A stretch of 64,000 nucleotides of DNA from Cerina litoralis (lineage in GTDB: Bacteria; Bacteroidota; Bacteroidia; Flavobacteriales; Flavobacteriaceae). Shown piece after piece: positions 1 through 10,100 of this stretch. The translations under genes and the position numbers were made by a program. The stretch lies in contig JAIRBC010000014.1 in assembly GCA_022008415.1 (NCBI GenBank), forward strand, positions 62,001-126,000, written 5' to 3'. Within the stretch, counting starts at the first letter, position 1. Each line of letters opens with the position of its first letter. The notes beneath the pieces were generated by a model. It saw only the letters and a program-made list of their open reading frames with translations. It did not search any database and was not told the origin of the DNA.

Positions 1-521
1 GAACGATTCAGGATATTTCCTTGTTCATCGATATAGACCTTTTTGGTCTGATTTCCTTTTTTCAGTTCAAATCTGTAGCGCGACCTAACAGTGTCCCCAT
101 GGTAGCTAGTCATTTTATAGGAATCCTCTTTGATGGTCCAGCCGGGATAGGTCTTGGCAAGGGTTTCCCTAACCTCCATTGGTGGGGCAACGTTTATGAG
201 GCGTTCGGTAACGCTTACCCGTTTTCCTCTCTTGTTATAGGTGGCATCTAGATTTTCCCCATTGCCTACAAGACTGATCTCATAGGTTTCGTAATCCCTA
301 TTTTTGAGCAAATTTTTGTTGAGGAACACATCGTTCTCTACATATTCCACCGGTACCGCGGTATATTCGTCCACGGTTAACCCTGGATAATCTCGCTCCA
401 CTGCATCAACAACAACCGTGGGCACATCCTCCTTTTTTAATTTCGCTTCGTAAAGCACGTCTTGGGCGTAGGAAGGCAACGCCATTCCCATAAATAAAAG
501 CCCTAAAATCATCGTTTTCAT
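1..521 (-). CDS. Secreted PepSY-like protein (3' end cut by window edge)
   Basis: The gene starts at ATG 521 and runs off the left edge, so at least 173 residues are visible and the C-terminus is missing. Residues 1-19 look like a signal peptide with cleavage after SYA. The rest holds two similar segments, about 28-90 and 105-173, each beginning with a helix followed by a YPG turn and then beta strands, the pattern of the PepSY-like family (beta-lactamase-inhibitor-like fold). Such proteins are small periplasmic or surface proteins of unknown function, common in Bacteroidota. Its promoter (566-573) carries the palindrome shared with two other genes here, so control by the regulator at 1970-2677 is likely. 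Family confident, role unknown. Confidence 0.75.
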   Translation of the reverse strand, partial: MKTMILGLLFMGMALPSYAQDVLYEAKLKKEDVPTVVVDAVERDYPGLTVDEYTAVPVEYVENDVFLNKNLLKNRDYETYEISLVGNGENLDATYNKRGKRVSVTERLINVAPPMEVRETLAKTYPGWTIKEDSYKMTSYHGDTVRSRYRFELKKGNQTKKVYIDEQGNILNR

Positions 522-565
522 TTTATTTATTTTTTAAATGTTAGTGATAATTTTTTATTTCACTG

Positions 566-611
566 TAAAGGTACTGGCCTTCAGCACCCAATATCTGCTA
601 CCTACGTAGCA
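566..611 (-). promoter_or_regulatory. Promoter with Crp/Fnr-type palindrome, site 1
   Basis: On the minus strand a -7 box TACCTTTA (566-573) follows, after 22 nt, the palindrome TGCTAC-N4-GTAGCA (596-611). The palindrome centre falls near -41 from the expected start, the class II activator position. It serves the PepSY-like gene starting at 521. Sites 2 and 3 have the same arms and nearly the same spacing. Confidence 0.7.
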
Positions 612-675
612 CAAGTCCTTTTTTAACCTTTTTTTAATTCCACTTCCCACCCTAAGAGACCATTTAAAATATTCC

Positions 676-1110
676 CTATATTCCCTGGTCGTACAAATTG
701 CCCTTGCCGTCATAGTACAAATGGATATAGTGGGTACCCTCGTAAATATCCAGTTCATAGAATTGTCCTTGCGGCATGCTCAACTGGATAATTTTTAAAA
801 AATCGGGTTTTACAAAATGTTCCTTTAGATGCGCCCATATTTTAGTGGGCAGCATATTTCTGGAAATTATAGTCCTGGTTCCCAACCAGTTTCCACTGGA
901 ATCGAATATTGCACAATGTTCCTTTGTCCCCTTGGAGAATGTCACCTCCCACACCCCATCGCCCTGAAACGCCCATGTGGGGAAAGATGCTTTCGGATAC
1001 CTATAGCGAAAGGCCATAAGTATGCTCCTATGGGGAGATTTTTGGACAAAATTCACTAGGAGATAAAGCGATTTCGCAAGGGCAATTCTTAGAATTCTTG
1101 GGAGCTTCAT
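676..1110 (-). CDS. PepSY-like small protein
   Basis: A 144-residue protein. Residues 40-144 match the PepSY-like pattern: FPTWAFQGDGVWEVTF, then an aspartate/glycine turn and a short helix (LPTKIWAHLKEHF) before more strands. The first 25 residues are basic and hydrophobic and may act as an export signal, but no clean cleavage site is visible. It lies 47 nt downstream of the DUF6515 gene and so is probably its second cistron, under the same palindrome-bearing promoter at 1787-1831. An internal start at Met32 is possible. Function unknown. Confidence 0.65.
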   Translation of the reverse strand: MKLPRILRIALAKSLYLLVNFVQKSPHRSILMAFRYRYPKASFPTWAFQGDGVWEVTFSKGTKEHCAIFDSSGNWLGTRTIISRNMLPTKIWAHLKEHFVKPDFLKIIQLSMPQGQFYELDIYEGTHYIHLYYDGKGNLYDQGI

Positions 1111-1157
1111 GTTGTTTTTATCTATTTGCTTGAGGTTTGATCGGGACGAACCCTTCT

Positions 1158-1760
1158 CTATTCGGTGAGTTCCCCGACGACTTGAAATCCCTGTTCTTCG
1201 TCTACCATCACCTTTTCATAAAGTACTCCTAGGTATTCATAGTAGGCACTATCTTTGATCATCACCACATCCGTTAGGAGCGGTAGGTCGTAGATTATGG
1301 CGTCCAACGGCGCGGCAACCACCTCAAAACCACTGTCTACTGCTTTATAGAAAATGCCATTTCGGAAGTCGAACCATTTACCTTTTACATAGAGGTGAAA
1401 GCTATCCTTTGGCAATTGTTTTATCACCAATCCATTGGGTGGTTTTACCAAGAGATACCTACCTCCGTTATAGCGAAAGAAATCTCCATTTTGGTCTAAA
1501 TAATAATTGTGTTCCCCATATTTTATGGGATCTAAATCATCAATAGCCCGCTTAACGACCACGCGAGGTTCCGTGCCAAAAGTGACCGTTTCCATGGCTC
1601 CCTTGATCATTACCGGCCTAGTGGACCATTTTCTTGCGTAATGTTTTGTCTTTTTGTTAGTTTTTACGGATAACTTGCCGCTTGTAGTTGCTATTGGTAC
1701 TTGGGCACTTAAGGAATTTAAGGTCAGCACCAAGAGCAGCGGTATATACAACTTTTTCAT
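1158..1760 (-). CDS. DUF6515-like secreted protein
   Basis: Start chosen at ATG 1760, which gives a classical signal peptide (MKKLYIPLLLVLTLNSLSAQ) and follows a perfect -7 box at 1787-1794; an upstream in-frame start would lie before the promoter. The mature 180 residues are rich in tyrosine and in Y-x-x-x-G strands (YYLDQNGDFFRYNGGRYLLV; later YEYLGVLYEKV), with a central A-P-L-D-A segment, typical of DUF6515 proteins of Bacteroidota, whose function is not known. First gene of a probable two-gene operon with the PepSY-like gene. The palindrome upstream suggests positive control by the adjacent Crp/Fnr protein. Confidence 0.65.
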   Translation of the reverse strand: MKKLYIPLLLVLTLNSLSAQVPIATTSGKLSVKTNKKTKHYARKWSTRPVMIKGAMETVTFGTEPRVVVKRAIDDLDPIKYGEHNYYLDQNGDFFRYNGGRYLLVKPPNGLVIKQLPKDSFHLYVKGKWFDFRNGIFYKAVDSGFEVVAAPLDAIIYDLPLLTDVVMIKDSAYYEYLGVLYEKVMVDEEQGFQVVGELTE

Positions 1761-1786
1761 GACCTTATATTTTTGAAGTTCTATAT

Positions 1787-1831
1787 CAAAGTTACGTACC
1801 AACCTAAATCGATGCTGCTACCTAAGTAGCA
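1787..1831 (-). promoter_or_regulatory. Promoter with Crp/Fnr-type palindrome, site 2
   Basis: Perfect -7 box TAACTTTG (minus strand, 1787-1794), 21 nt, then TGCTAC-N4-GTAGCA (1816-1831). Drives the DUF6515 gene at 1760. It is the best of the three copies because both parts are exact. Confidence 0.75.
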
Positions 1832-1969
1832 ATAGGTTACAAAAAGCAGCAATGGGCTATAAAAAAATAAAAATGGTAAGTAGAAATAATCGGGAAGGGT
1901 CGATGGTAAATGGTTAAAATATAAAAACAAAGCCTTAAACCAATAAACTTAGCAACCCAGCAACCCAAA

Positions 1970-2677
1970 CTAAGGAATAAACTTCTCCTCTGCAATGGCG
2001 AGAAGGAGTTCCACGTTTTCGACATCGATTTGGCTTCGTTTTACGGAGATGGCCCCGCATTTTTTCAGTTCCTGGATATGACGGTTTACCACCGCCCTTG
2101 TAGTGCCGATAAGGCTGGCGATCTCATTGTTGGGCAAATTGTTGATAAGTTGTAATTGATGGGAATGCCCATTGATATTGTTTAAGAGCAGATGCGATAA
2201 TCTTATCAGGGTACTGTGTAGCGAAATATCCGTGGCCACCAGCTCCAACTGGCGCATTCTATGTCCCAAATATTTTAGAATGGTTCTGTTTATACTGGGG
2301 TGTTCCACAATCCAACGGCGCATATCCACCATGGATATGTTTAGAATTTCCAGTTCGTCAACAGCCTCCCAGTATACATCGTGGGACTGGGAATCCATTA
2401 GGCCCAAGACATCAAAAACATCCCCCTTGGAAAGCATAAAAATTGTATGTTCCCTACCCGTATGTGGATTGACCTGATATTCCTTGATCCGTCCCGATAC
2501 GATAAAATGAAGGGTAGATTCTACTTCTTTACCATTTTTAAAAGTGCCGGCATTCCAATGCGTCCTAGTCATAGACGTAAGCATTTCGTACATCATATCC
2601 TTACTTATATCCTTAAAAAAGGAGGATTCCTTTAAGGCTTCAAGACAACGTAAAAAATGATTATTTGCTTGTTCCAT
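1970..2677 (-). CDS. Crp/Fnr family transcriptional regulator
   Basis: 235 residues, normal for the family. Residues 15-130 form the cyclic-nucleotide-binding-like beta barrel (FIVSGRIKEY, then GDVFDVLGLMDS), followed by a dimer helix (about 135-165) and a winged helix at 168-230. The recognition helix region GTTRAVVNRHIQELKK (191-206) keeps arginines at the positions of E. coli CRP R180 and R185 but has Ala at E181, so a site other than TGTGA is expected. No cysteine cluster for Fe-S is seen, so it is not a classical oxygen sensor; the ligand is unknown. It is flanked by genes carrying a shared palindrome and is the likely regulator of them. A weak -7 box TAGCTTTA lies at 2715-2722; its own promoter lacks the palindrome. 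Confidence 0.9.
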   Translation of the reverse strand: MEQANNHFLRCLEALKESSFFKDISKDMMYEMLTSMTRTHWNAGTFKNGKEVESTLHFIVSGRIKEYQVNPHTGREHTIFMLSKGDVFDVLGLMDSQSHDVYWEAVDELEILNISMVDMRRWIVEHPSINRTILKYLGHRMRQLELVATDISLHSTLIRLSHLLLNNINGHSHQLQLINNLPNNEIASLIGTTRAVVNRHIQELKKCGAISVKRSQIDVENVELLLAIAEEKFIP

Positions 2678-2844
2678 TTAAAAACAATGACCGCTTTGGA
2701 ATGCTGCCATTTTATAAAGCTAATAAAACTAAGAAGAAGAAAGACATGCTTTAACCTTTCATTTGCATTGGCATGCAAACCTGTTAAGGAAACAAGCACA
2801 GACAAACGTTATACCATACCACTTTAGATGGCAGAAACGTTGCT

Positions 2845-3333
2845 CTAATTTTTGAAGAGGGCTACGTATGATGCCAGTAAACCTGCCGTTAAGGTAGACC
2901 CCACTGTTTCTATATAGGACCAGAACACCGTTTCCATTTCGGTAAGGTGAAAACCATAACTTTGGCCGAGCTGCACATAGTTGTGCCCGTTTTCACCAAT
3001 GTTCAAAAGAATCAGTAATACAGGTAAAAATAATAGGCAGAAATAAATTCCGGTACGCGCACAAAGGGCAAACGCACTCCCATAAGCCAATTTCTTTTTT
3101 TTATTTATCCGATAATCCCGCATTAAGGCCATAAAGCCTACCAAGATTATAAACAAATTGACAATTCTTAGGGGCAAGGTCTCGTATATCCCCACCCAAG
3201 ACAACAATAAACCAAAAAGGACGGTCCCCAATAGAATTAAAATGGCATAGGACCACGCAAATCTGTTTTTGGACCATTTCTGACGATTTTTGAAACTGAA
3301 GGTATCTGTTGTTGGTGACTCGTAAGTATCCAT
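2845..3333 (-). CDS. DUF4199-like integral membrane protein
   Basis: 162 residues. After a hydrophilic 28-residue N-terminus there are four hydrophobic segments (about 29-51, 55-71, 88-110, 138-158), with a basic loop RINKKKK between the second and third and an amphipathic section before the fourth. The size and the pattern resemble DUF4199-type proteins of Bacteroidota, function unknown. Preceded by the third palindrome-bearing promoter at 3353-3398, so it probably belongs to the same regulon as the PepSY-like and DUF6515 genes. Family assignment is tentative. Confidence 0.6.
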   Translation of the reverse strand: MDTYESPTTDTFSFKNRQKWSKNRFAWSYAILILLGTVLFGLLLSWVGIYETLPLRIVNLFIILVGFMALMRDYRINKKKKLAYGSAFALCARTGIYFCLLFLPVLLILLNIGENGHNYVQLGQSYGFHLTEMETVFWSYIETVGSTLTAGLLASYVALFKN

Positions 3334-3352
3334 GATATCGTTTATTTGTCTA

Positions 3353-3398
3353 TAAAGTTACGATGACATGGACTGCCATTTCTGCTACTTGGGTAGCA
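3353..3398 (-). promoter_or_regulatory. Promoter with Crp/Fnr-type palindrome, site 3
   Basis: -7 box TAACTTTA (minus strand, 3353-3360), 22 nt, then TGCTAC-N4-GTAGCA (3383-3398). It lies directly behind the stop of the DUF998 gene and drives the membrane-protein gene at 3333. Confidence 0.7.
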
Positions 3399-3405
3399 CT
3401 GGGCC

Positions 3406-4044
3406 TCAATTTTTTGCCGGTCGCACCTTTATCATCCTAATCGCTATAAACATAAAATACGAATAATAAATTACTTGGAACAAGCGTTGCCACAATCCTT
3501 TGAACGGCACCAAAATAGGATAGTAATCGAATTTGGCCAGCAAAAACAAGAGGAAGAACAAAAGTCCAAATACGGCAACCAGCAATGTATACATCGCCCC
3601 CTTCCTGTCCTTACCCCTAAATAACGGCTCTACCACAAAAGGAAACAAAACAAGCGACGCAACGCCAATACCGCTAGCAATGTTATGTGGATCAAATAAA
3701 TCGATCCTATCGATTACCGTGGTATCCATAGGAAAAATCCCGGCGACCAATCCTTCCCCGAGTCCGTAAATGAAAATGAGAAAAGAGGCCAGTTTTACCC
3801 TGTGAAATTCATTTCTAAAAGCAGTATAGAACCCATAGGCGAAAACGGTAATTAAAATTGTAAAAACCACGCTCCAACCCGTAATGAGATAATATAAGGG
3901 ACTTTCCAGTGACCCTAATCTACTAATAGATTGCGAAATAGGGCTATAACCGGGATAATTGGAAGCGGCATAAGTCTCCACTACAAACCCTCCAACGCAA
4001 GCTAGGATTCCCGAGACTGCCCCTAATCTAGATATTGAACTCAT
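3406..4044 (-). CDS. DUF998 family membrane protein
   Basis: Start set at ATG 4044 (MSSISRLGAVSGI), which puts the first membrane helix at the N-terminus as in the family; the upstream extension to 4119 looks untranslated. 212 residues with about six transmembrane segments. The section YPGYSPISQSISRLGSLESP between helices 1 and 2 is the conserved loop of DUF998 proteins, and IFPMDTT lies between helices 3 and 4. Some family members were reported in lipid or stress contexts, but function is not established. Monocistronic on spacing. Confidence 0.7.
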   Translation of the reverse strand: MSSISRLGAVSGILACVGGFVVETYAASNYPGYSPISQSISRLGSLESPLYYLITGWSVVFTILITVFAYGFYTAFRNEFHRVKLASFLIFIYGLGEGLVAGIFPMDTTVIDRIDLFDPHNIASGIGVASLVLFPFVVEPLFRGKDRKGAMYTLLVAVFGLLFFLLFLLAKFDYYPILVPFKGLWQRLFQVIYYSYFMFIAIRMIKVRPAKN

Positions 4045-4269
4045 CAAATTGTAAAGTTTTACCACGATTGCTGTGGAAATATAATAATTATGTACATCCG
4101 GTATACCCGACAAGGACATAAGGACATACGATAAAAGACCATTAAAATAGGTTCCAGTCTAAAATATTCAATGATTACTCAAAGTTTTGTTGGCCTACAT
4201 ATTTCGTCTTAAATCTTTGGTCCATTAGCCCTAACAGATTTTAATCCGAAAAGATAATTGCAGAACTTA

Positions 4270-6867
4270 TTACGGTTCATCGGGTTTCATTATTTTGTTC
4301 AGAACCGTGGCCAGGTGTACCAGATCCATATCGGTGTCATAGGCCAGATAGCATTTTATCCATGTTGGGTTGAATTTTTCCTTAAAAAATCTCAGGTTCT
4401 TGTAGTGCCCAAAAGGACGTATTTTTTCATAGGCCAATTTGATGGCCTGTTCTGGAAGGTTTTGTGGTGTCACTATTCCAGATAGGGGAACCATTCCCAG
4501 GTTTACCGTTTTATAATCTTTTTCCTTATAGTGAATCATCATGGAAACAAACATAAAATCTATCGTTCCGCTAGGGGCGTCGGCTGTCTTTCTCATAAGA
4601 TCAAAATTGAGTTCCCCCGCCTTACCGCCCGGAATAAGGTTTAAAAAAGCCAAAACCTTTTGTTCTTGGGTTTCCACCGTTATTATCGTTTGGTTCTTTA
4701 TTTCGGCCTCATCGAAGGTCCCCTGGGAAAAACCCGACTCCCCCTTCCCGGTTTCCGAAAGCCAATCGTTGGAGACAAATGCCAGTTGCTGCAAGAAACC
4801 GTCGGACTGGGGAGGCTCGCTAACTTTAAATACACAACCGGATCTCCCTATTTTGTTCACTGCATTGCGCAAAGGTTTCATAGCGGCACCTTCCATGGTG
4901 AAGGTTTCCAGATCCACCGTAGCTTCCTCTCCCATCGGAAGCAATTTTTTACCAAGGTCTTCGTAAATCTTTTTTGTACGTTCAGGGATTCGATAATAGA
5001 TAGGGTTAAGGTTAAGGGAACGCGCATATTTTTCAAAATTGAGAATGTGTTTGGAAAGCACTCCTTCGTCCCTATCCTTGCAGACCGGATTTTCTAAAAC
5101 CACTGCATACCTTTTGGTAGCTTTAAAAGCTATAAATCCCTCTCCCTCATCAAAGAAGTAGAATTCCTTGTCCGGGTAAGTCTTAAAATAATCCAAGGGA
5201 GAGTTACCGAACCTATGTACCAACTGTTTCGCCTTTTCAAGCTGATTTTCACTCGTAATTCCCTTTGCCCGAATGGTTCTAAATAGTAATCCAACTAAAT
5301 ATAGTATACTGGTAATCCCCAATATATTAAGACTGAACAAAAAATACTTTCCAAAGGGGGTAACCGCGTTAAGGTCTGTATTTAGAAGGGCGATTGCTTT
5401 AAAGGTTGCCACAACGGAATTTAGAAGCGTGAAATTTTCATTAAAATGGCGAAAATCCAACAAATAGAATCCGCCAATCCCATAAATGAGCAAGCTACAA
5501 ACAACCGTCAATGCGCGTTCCCAGTTCGGCAACCTTAACGGAACAGAACGAACGTAGTAATTCTTCCGCTGAAAAACCAAGACTCCCGTGGCAAATAGCG
5601 CCAAAGTGGCCTCCTCATAGTCGATTCCCTTGATCAAATGACCAAAAAAGGAACAAATCGTGAGTGCCAACGCCAAATAGTAGGAGTTACGGTATCCCTG
5701 TGTAAGGGTGACCGCCGTAATAATCAGGATGATTCCCATCACCAAAACCAAAGTATTAGACGCTTGGATGACATCAAAAGGTATAAAGTCCCTTAAATAT
5801 CTCAATCGGGATACCAAAGCCGGACTCAGCGCGGAAAGGAGATTTACAACTCCCAGAAAAAACAACAGTATCGGGGCTAAAAGTTGTAAAAACAGTCCAT
5901 CTTTTTTGAACAACAGGGAAAAAAGCCCTAGCAAAAGCACGCTCCAAAATTCGAAAAAGCGAAAGACTAGGGTAGCGGAGAGGGCCAGCACGGTGCCATA
6001 ACCAAAATATTTTAAGGTATATAGGAGCCCCAATTCTACCGCGCCAATGCCTCTAAGCAAAGGGGCGGTCATTAAAACTAATAATACCACGGCATATCCA
6101 ATTACCACGGTTAAAATATCCGCGTTGGCACCCAATGCCCTTAGGCTTACATAGAGTTGTATAACTCCAATGATTTCTACAGCACATGAAAGTAAAAATG
6201 CCTGGACTATCATACCTTTTTTGAGGGTATCGTCCTGGAATAAGGTCAAAAAGGGAACAGTACGTGGAAACCTTTGAACGAAAAGTCTAAAAAGCCTTCC
6301 CTTTCTTAAAAGATCGGCCAACACCAACACAAGTAGTAAAATTATGACCAGACCAATGCCGATCGGCAATAAATAATTGGAAAACAAAGTGTGGGTCAAG
6401 GCGAAGACCAATATAATGGGGAGTGCGAAAAATAAAGCGGAAACAATAGAAACGAAAGTAAAAACCGAAGTCGCGGCATAAGACTTATCGCTTCCTATCC
6501 CGTACTGTCTTTCCAGACCTTTATTAAAAAAAAACATATTGGTAATAAGGCCGGCCGGCAATACTACACTTACGGTGTTTCTTTTAAGGAATAGAAAAAT
6601 CCCCGTCCTTAGGGAAATTGACTCATTGACCGCCTTAAAACTCCTTTGGTACATAATACCTTGTACCAAAACAAATAATAAGACCAACAGGATCCCAAGC
6701 GAAAGCCAAAACAAATCCACGTTCTGCAAAGATTCCCTTACCTTACCAATCTCGGTCTGCTGCTCCTTTAAAAAATAGATAGCGAAGATTAGAATCAACA
6801 AACTGATCGATATCTTGAAGGCAAGATTCCTTTTATTTTTGACCGCTATAAAAACACGATTTGCCAT
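4270..6867 (-). CDS. mprF: MprF-like phosphatidylglycerol lysyltransferase/flippase
   Basis: 865 residues, the usual length of full MprF. Residues 15-340 contain the flippase-type membrane domain, 345-545 further transmembrane helices, and about 555-850 the cytoplasmic DUF2156 aminoacyltransferase domain (NSPLDYFKTYPDKEFYFF, then a GNAT-like fold with LNPIYYRIPE and PLSGIVTPQN near the end). MprF transfers lysine or another amino acid from aminoacyl-tRNA to phosphatidylglycerol and flips the product outward, lowering surface charge and giving resistance to cationic peptides. In Bacteroidota the amino acid is not known, and some relatives may use another lipid acceptor. Single gene, with about 150-250 bp gaps on both sides. 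Confidence 0.85.
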   Translation of the reverse strand: MANRVFIAVKNKRNLAFKISISLLILIFAIYFLKEQQTEIGKVRESLQNVDLFWLSLGILLVLLFVLVQGIMYQRSFKAVNESISLRTGIFLFLKRNTVSVVLPAGLITNMFFFNKGLERQYGIGSDKSYAATSVFTFVSIVSALFFALPIILVFALTHTLFSNYLLPIGIGLVIILLLVLVLADLLRKGRLFRLFVQRFPRTVPFLTLFQDDTLKKGMIVQAFLLSCAVEIIGVIQLYVSLRALGANADILTVVIGYAVVLLVLMTAPLLRGIGAVELGLLYTLKYFGYGTVLALSATLVFRFFEFWSVLLLGLFSLLFKKDGLFLQLLAPILLFFLGVVNLLSALSPALVSRLRYLRDFIPFDVIQASNTLVLVMGIILIITAVTLTQGYRNSYYLALALTICSFFGHLIKGIDYEEATLALFATGVLVFQRKNYYVRSVPLRLPNWERALTVVCSLLIYGIGGFYLLDFRHFNENFTLLNSVVATFKAIALLNTDLNAVTPFGKYFLFSLNILGITSILYLVGLLFRTIRAKGITSENQLEKAKQLVHRFGNSPLDYFKTYPDKEFYFFDEGEGFIAFKATKRYAVVLENPVCKDRDEGVLSKHILNFEKYARSLNLNPIYYRIPERTKKIYEDLGKKLLPMGEEATVDLETFTMEGAAMKPLRNAVNKIGRSGCVFKVSEPPQSDGFLQQLAFVSNDWLSETGKGESGFSQGTFDEAEIKNQTIITVETQEQKVLAFLNLIPGGKAGELNFDLMRKTADAPSGTIDFMFVSMMIHYKEKDYKTVNLGMVPLSGIVTPQNLPEQAIKLAYEKIRPFGHYKNLRFFKEKFNPTWIKCYLAYDTDMDLVHLATVLNKIMKPDEP

Positions 6868-7117
6868 TAGGTCCGTACATTATTGAATCGCGATTTTCAT
6901 GAATGTTTTGAAAAAAACCTGCCTATAACCCAAATCACACGGATTAAGGACTAAAAAACGAAGGACAAAAGACAAAAAGGTATTGTTCCAAATACAACTT
7001 ATATCGATTGTTTGTATTGAATCTGTCCTTATTATTTCGTCCCTGCCCGAGATTAGCCCAGGCAAGCTTATGTCCATAGTCCTTATTGAACTGGTTCGAT
7101 CTTCTTCAGAAATAAAA

Positions 7118-10100
7118 TTAGCTTTTCACTTTCAGCGTCTCCAAATAGGCCACCAAGTCTACAAGCTGCTGTTGTTTCATCACCTTGTCAAGTCCTTCTG
7201 GCATCAGGGACTTGTCCATAGCTTCCAAACTCTGGATATCTTTTCGGGGTATCGCCTTTGTGGTAGCGCCCATCATTTTTAGGGTTATTTCATCTTCGGT
7301 CTTTCCCAAAATATAGCCCATCAAAACATCGCCATCCTTCAATTTTACATTGTACCCCTCGTATCCAAAGTTGATGCCGGCGCTGGGATAAACAATTGAG
7401 GAATACATAAAGCTACGGGACAACTTGCTTCCAATATCCGACAATCCGGGACCAAAGTCGGTGCCGTTGCCATCTACTACGTGACAGGTAGCACAATAGG
7501 TGGTAAAGACGGCCTTACCAGCATTGGGATCGCCATCGATCTTCTCCAGTGCAGCGATATCGGTATCGTCGTTTTCTTCGGAGATCAAATATTTTGGTGC
7601 CTCGGTCCTAATTTTAACATCCCAGCTGGTCATCAATTTTAAGACCGCGGAAGTGGTATATACCTCCTTCAACTTTCCAGATTTTAAAAGGTCGAAGAGT
7701 ATTTGCTGGCCGTCCCCGGTATTTCCAAGCGACTCAACCACTTTTCTCATAAGGGGATAACTAAACTTGTCTGCCTCCAAGCTCCGTTTTAAGAAGTCTA
7801 TGGCATTTTTGTCGTTTACACCGCCCAAAACTTCGATCACTTGTAATTTAGAATCTTCAGGAGCTTCGGATTTAAAATAGTCCGAAACAACTTTTCCCCC
7901 TCCGGTGTCAAACAATAAAGTAGCGGCCTCTTTTCTCAAGGCCAAATCGGCGTTGCTCGCAACAAGGGTGAACAACTGCTTATCCTGCCCTTTGATCTTT
8001 AAGTTTTTCACGGCTGTCAACCATTCCGGTGTGCCTTCAATACCGGGCAGTACTTTTTTAACGGCTCGGATGTTATGGGACGAGCTATTTACAAAAGACT
8101 CGTCTAATTGACCAACGGCATAAGCCTGTATCAAATGTTGTTGGGGATGGTCCGCGGTGAGTAAGGAAAGCAACCTTTGATTTTTCCGTGGACTTTGCTT
8201 AAAGTGGAAGGCTCGGAAATAGGAGGGCAACTTTTCGGGAGATACCGATTTGTCCTCTATCAAATCGACCAACAATGGTACCGTGGCAGCAGCGTTTACA
8301 CGCCAAACTATTTCGGAACCGGCAGGGGTGTTCCAATTGTCACCAACTTTACTTTTCCAGGCTTCAAAATAAAGATCTGGAAACTGGTCGGCCCCTATTC
8401 CCAAGGCCTCCAATTCCCAACGATCGCCAGCCCGGTGTTGTATGGCTAGATCTGCCCATAATTCCGCCGCGACCGGAGTACCGACATATTTCAGCGCGAT
8501 GGCGGCTTCCCTTCGCACTTGGGCAGAAGAATCGTCGACCACTTGCGCCACGTAGTCCGTCAATTTATCAGCCGCCACATAACGAGCCATCCTAATACCT
8601 TGCATACGGATTTTGGGATCCTTATCGGCCAAGGACTTATCGATATAGATTGTAACCATGGCAGGTATCTTTGCCCCCAACCACAACGCTCTCGCTTTTG
8701 CGGTTCCCCCTTTTGCGATCAACCTGGCCAATATGGGTTCGGCAGCTTCGCCCAAAGCGTGTAGCTTTTGCCAAGATTGGTAAAATACATCCATGTTGTC
8801 CGAAAGCAGGCCTTTTGCAGCACCCTCGCCCGATGAAAAATCAAACTTGGTTGGTGTGTACCCCTCTTTGGTGGAAATATGGTAAATTCTACCCCGAACA
8901 ATATCCTCTGCCTTGTGGCCCCCAACGCCCCCATCGTACCAATCCGAGATAAAAAGGGATCCATCCGGTGCCACGGTAACATCGTCTGGCCGAAACCAGT
9001 CATCTTGGCTGGTCACAATATTTTCAATACGCGCCTTATATCCCGCTCCATCGTTCCCAACAATATAAGACCGAACCACGTTGTGGCCAGGTTCGGCATG
9101 AATCAACTGATTTTTATACCGGTCTGGTAACAAATCTCCTTCATAGACGATCATCCCTGTTGGGGAGCCGGAACCTGTCTGCAACAAATTGGGCACCACC
9201 CCCGGGTCGTTCAAATGCCAATGCCTTAAAGGAATGGAATCGCTCCATCCTACCCTTCGCTCCCGCCAATTAGCACCCGTAACCTGATCCTTATAACCAT
9301 AATTACCGTATTCCATCAAGAAATTGATACGGGTACCCCGGTTACCATCATCGTCATTGTCCGATTGCCAGAGTCCTCCGTAAGAGTCTATGGCCAATTC
9401 GTATGGATTCCTAAAATTATTACCCAACACCTCTACATGAGATCCGTCCATTTCGGCACGAAAGGCCATGCCCTCCTGAAAAGGATTTCTCGAATTGGTA
9501 ACTTTTTCGCCATGAACGTCCACGATCGTATCCCCATCCTCGTCCATCAAATGATGTCCCCTATTTCCATAATTAAAATACAAGCGTCCATCGGGACCAA
9601 AGACGAAGGCATGCGCCCCATGGTCGTGGTCTACCCCGTCAATACCTTCGTACATAATTTCCTTGGAATCGGGAACATCGTCCCCATTGCTATCGGTAAA
9701 TACAAACACATCCGGACTTACGGACACGATGACCTTATTTCCCAAGACGACAATTCCCAGGGCCGCATTGATATCCTCCCCTTGATAGAACACCTTGTAA
9801 GTATCGGCTACCCCGTCGTGGTCGGTGTCCTCCAAAATCAAGATACGGTCTCCTTTTTTGTCGTATGGATTGTCGGGATTGGCAAAAAGACGATAATTTC
9901 GGCCTTCACAGATCCAGACCCTTCCGTTGGCATCGATGGCCATATTCGTAGGGTTTGCTATCATTGGCTCGGAAGCGAACAGGTTCATTTTAAGCCCTTC
10001 GGCCACCTCCATGGAAGCCATGGCATTTTTTGGCAACCTCTTTTCATTATCTGTAAGTTTACTAAAGTTGATCGTCGATTTTTCTCCCTTGGTTTTGCAG

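Noticed and set aside
4044-4119. Longer start for the DUF998 protein
   Set aside because: The extra 25 residues are not membrane-like and would put the first helix away from the N-terminus.
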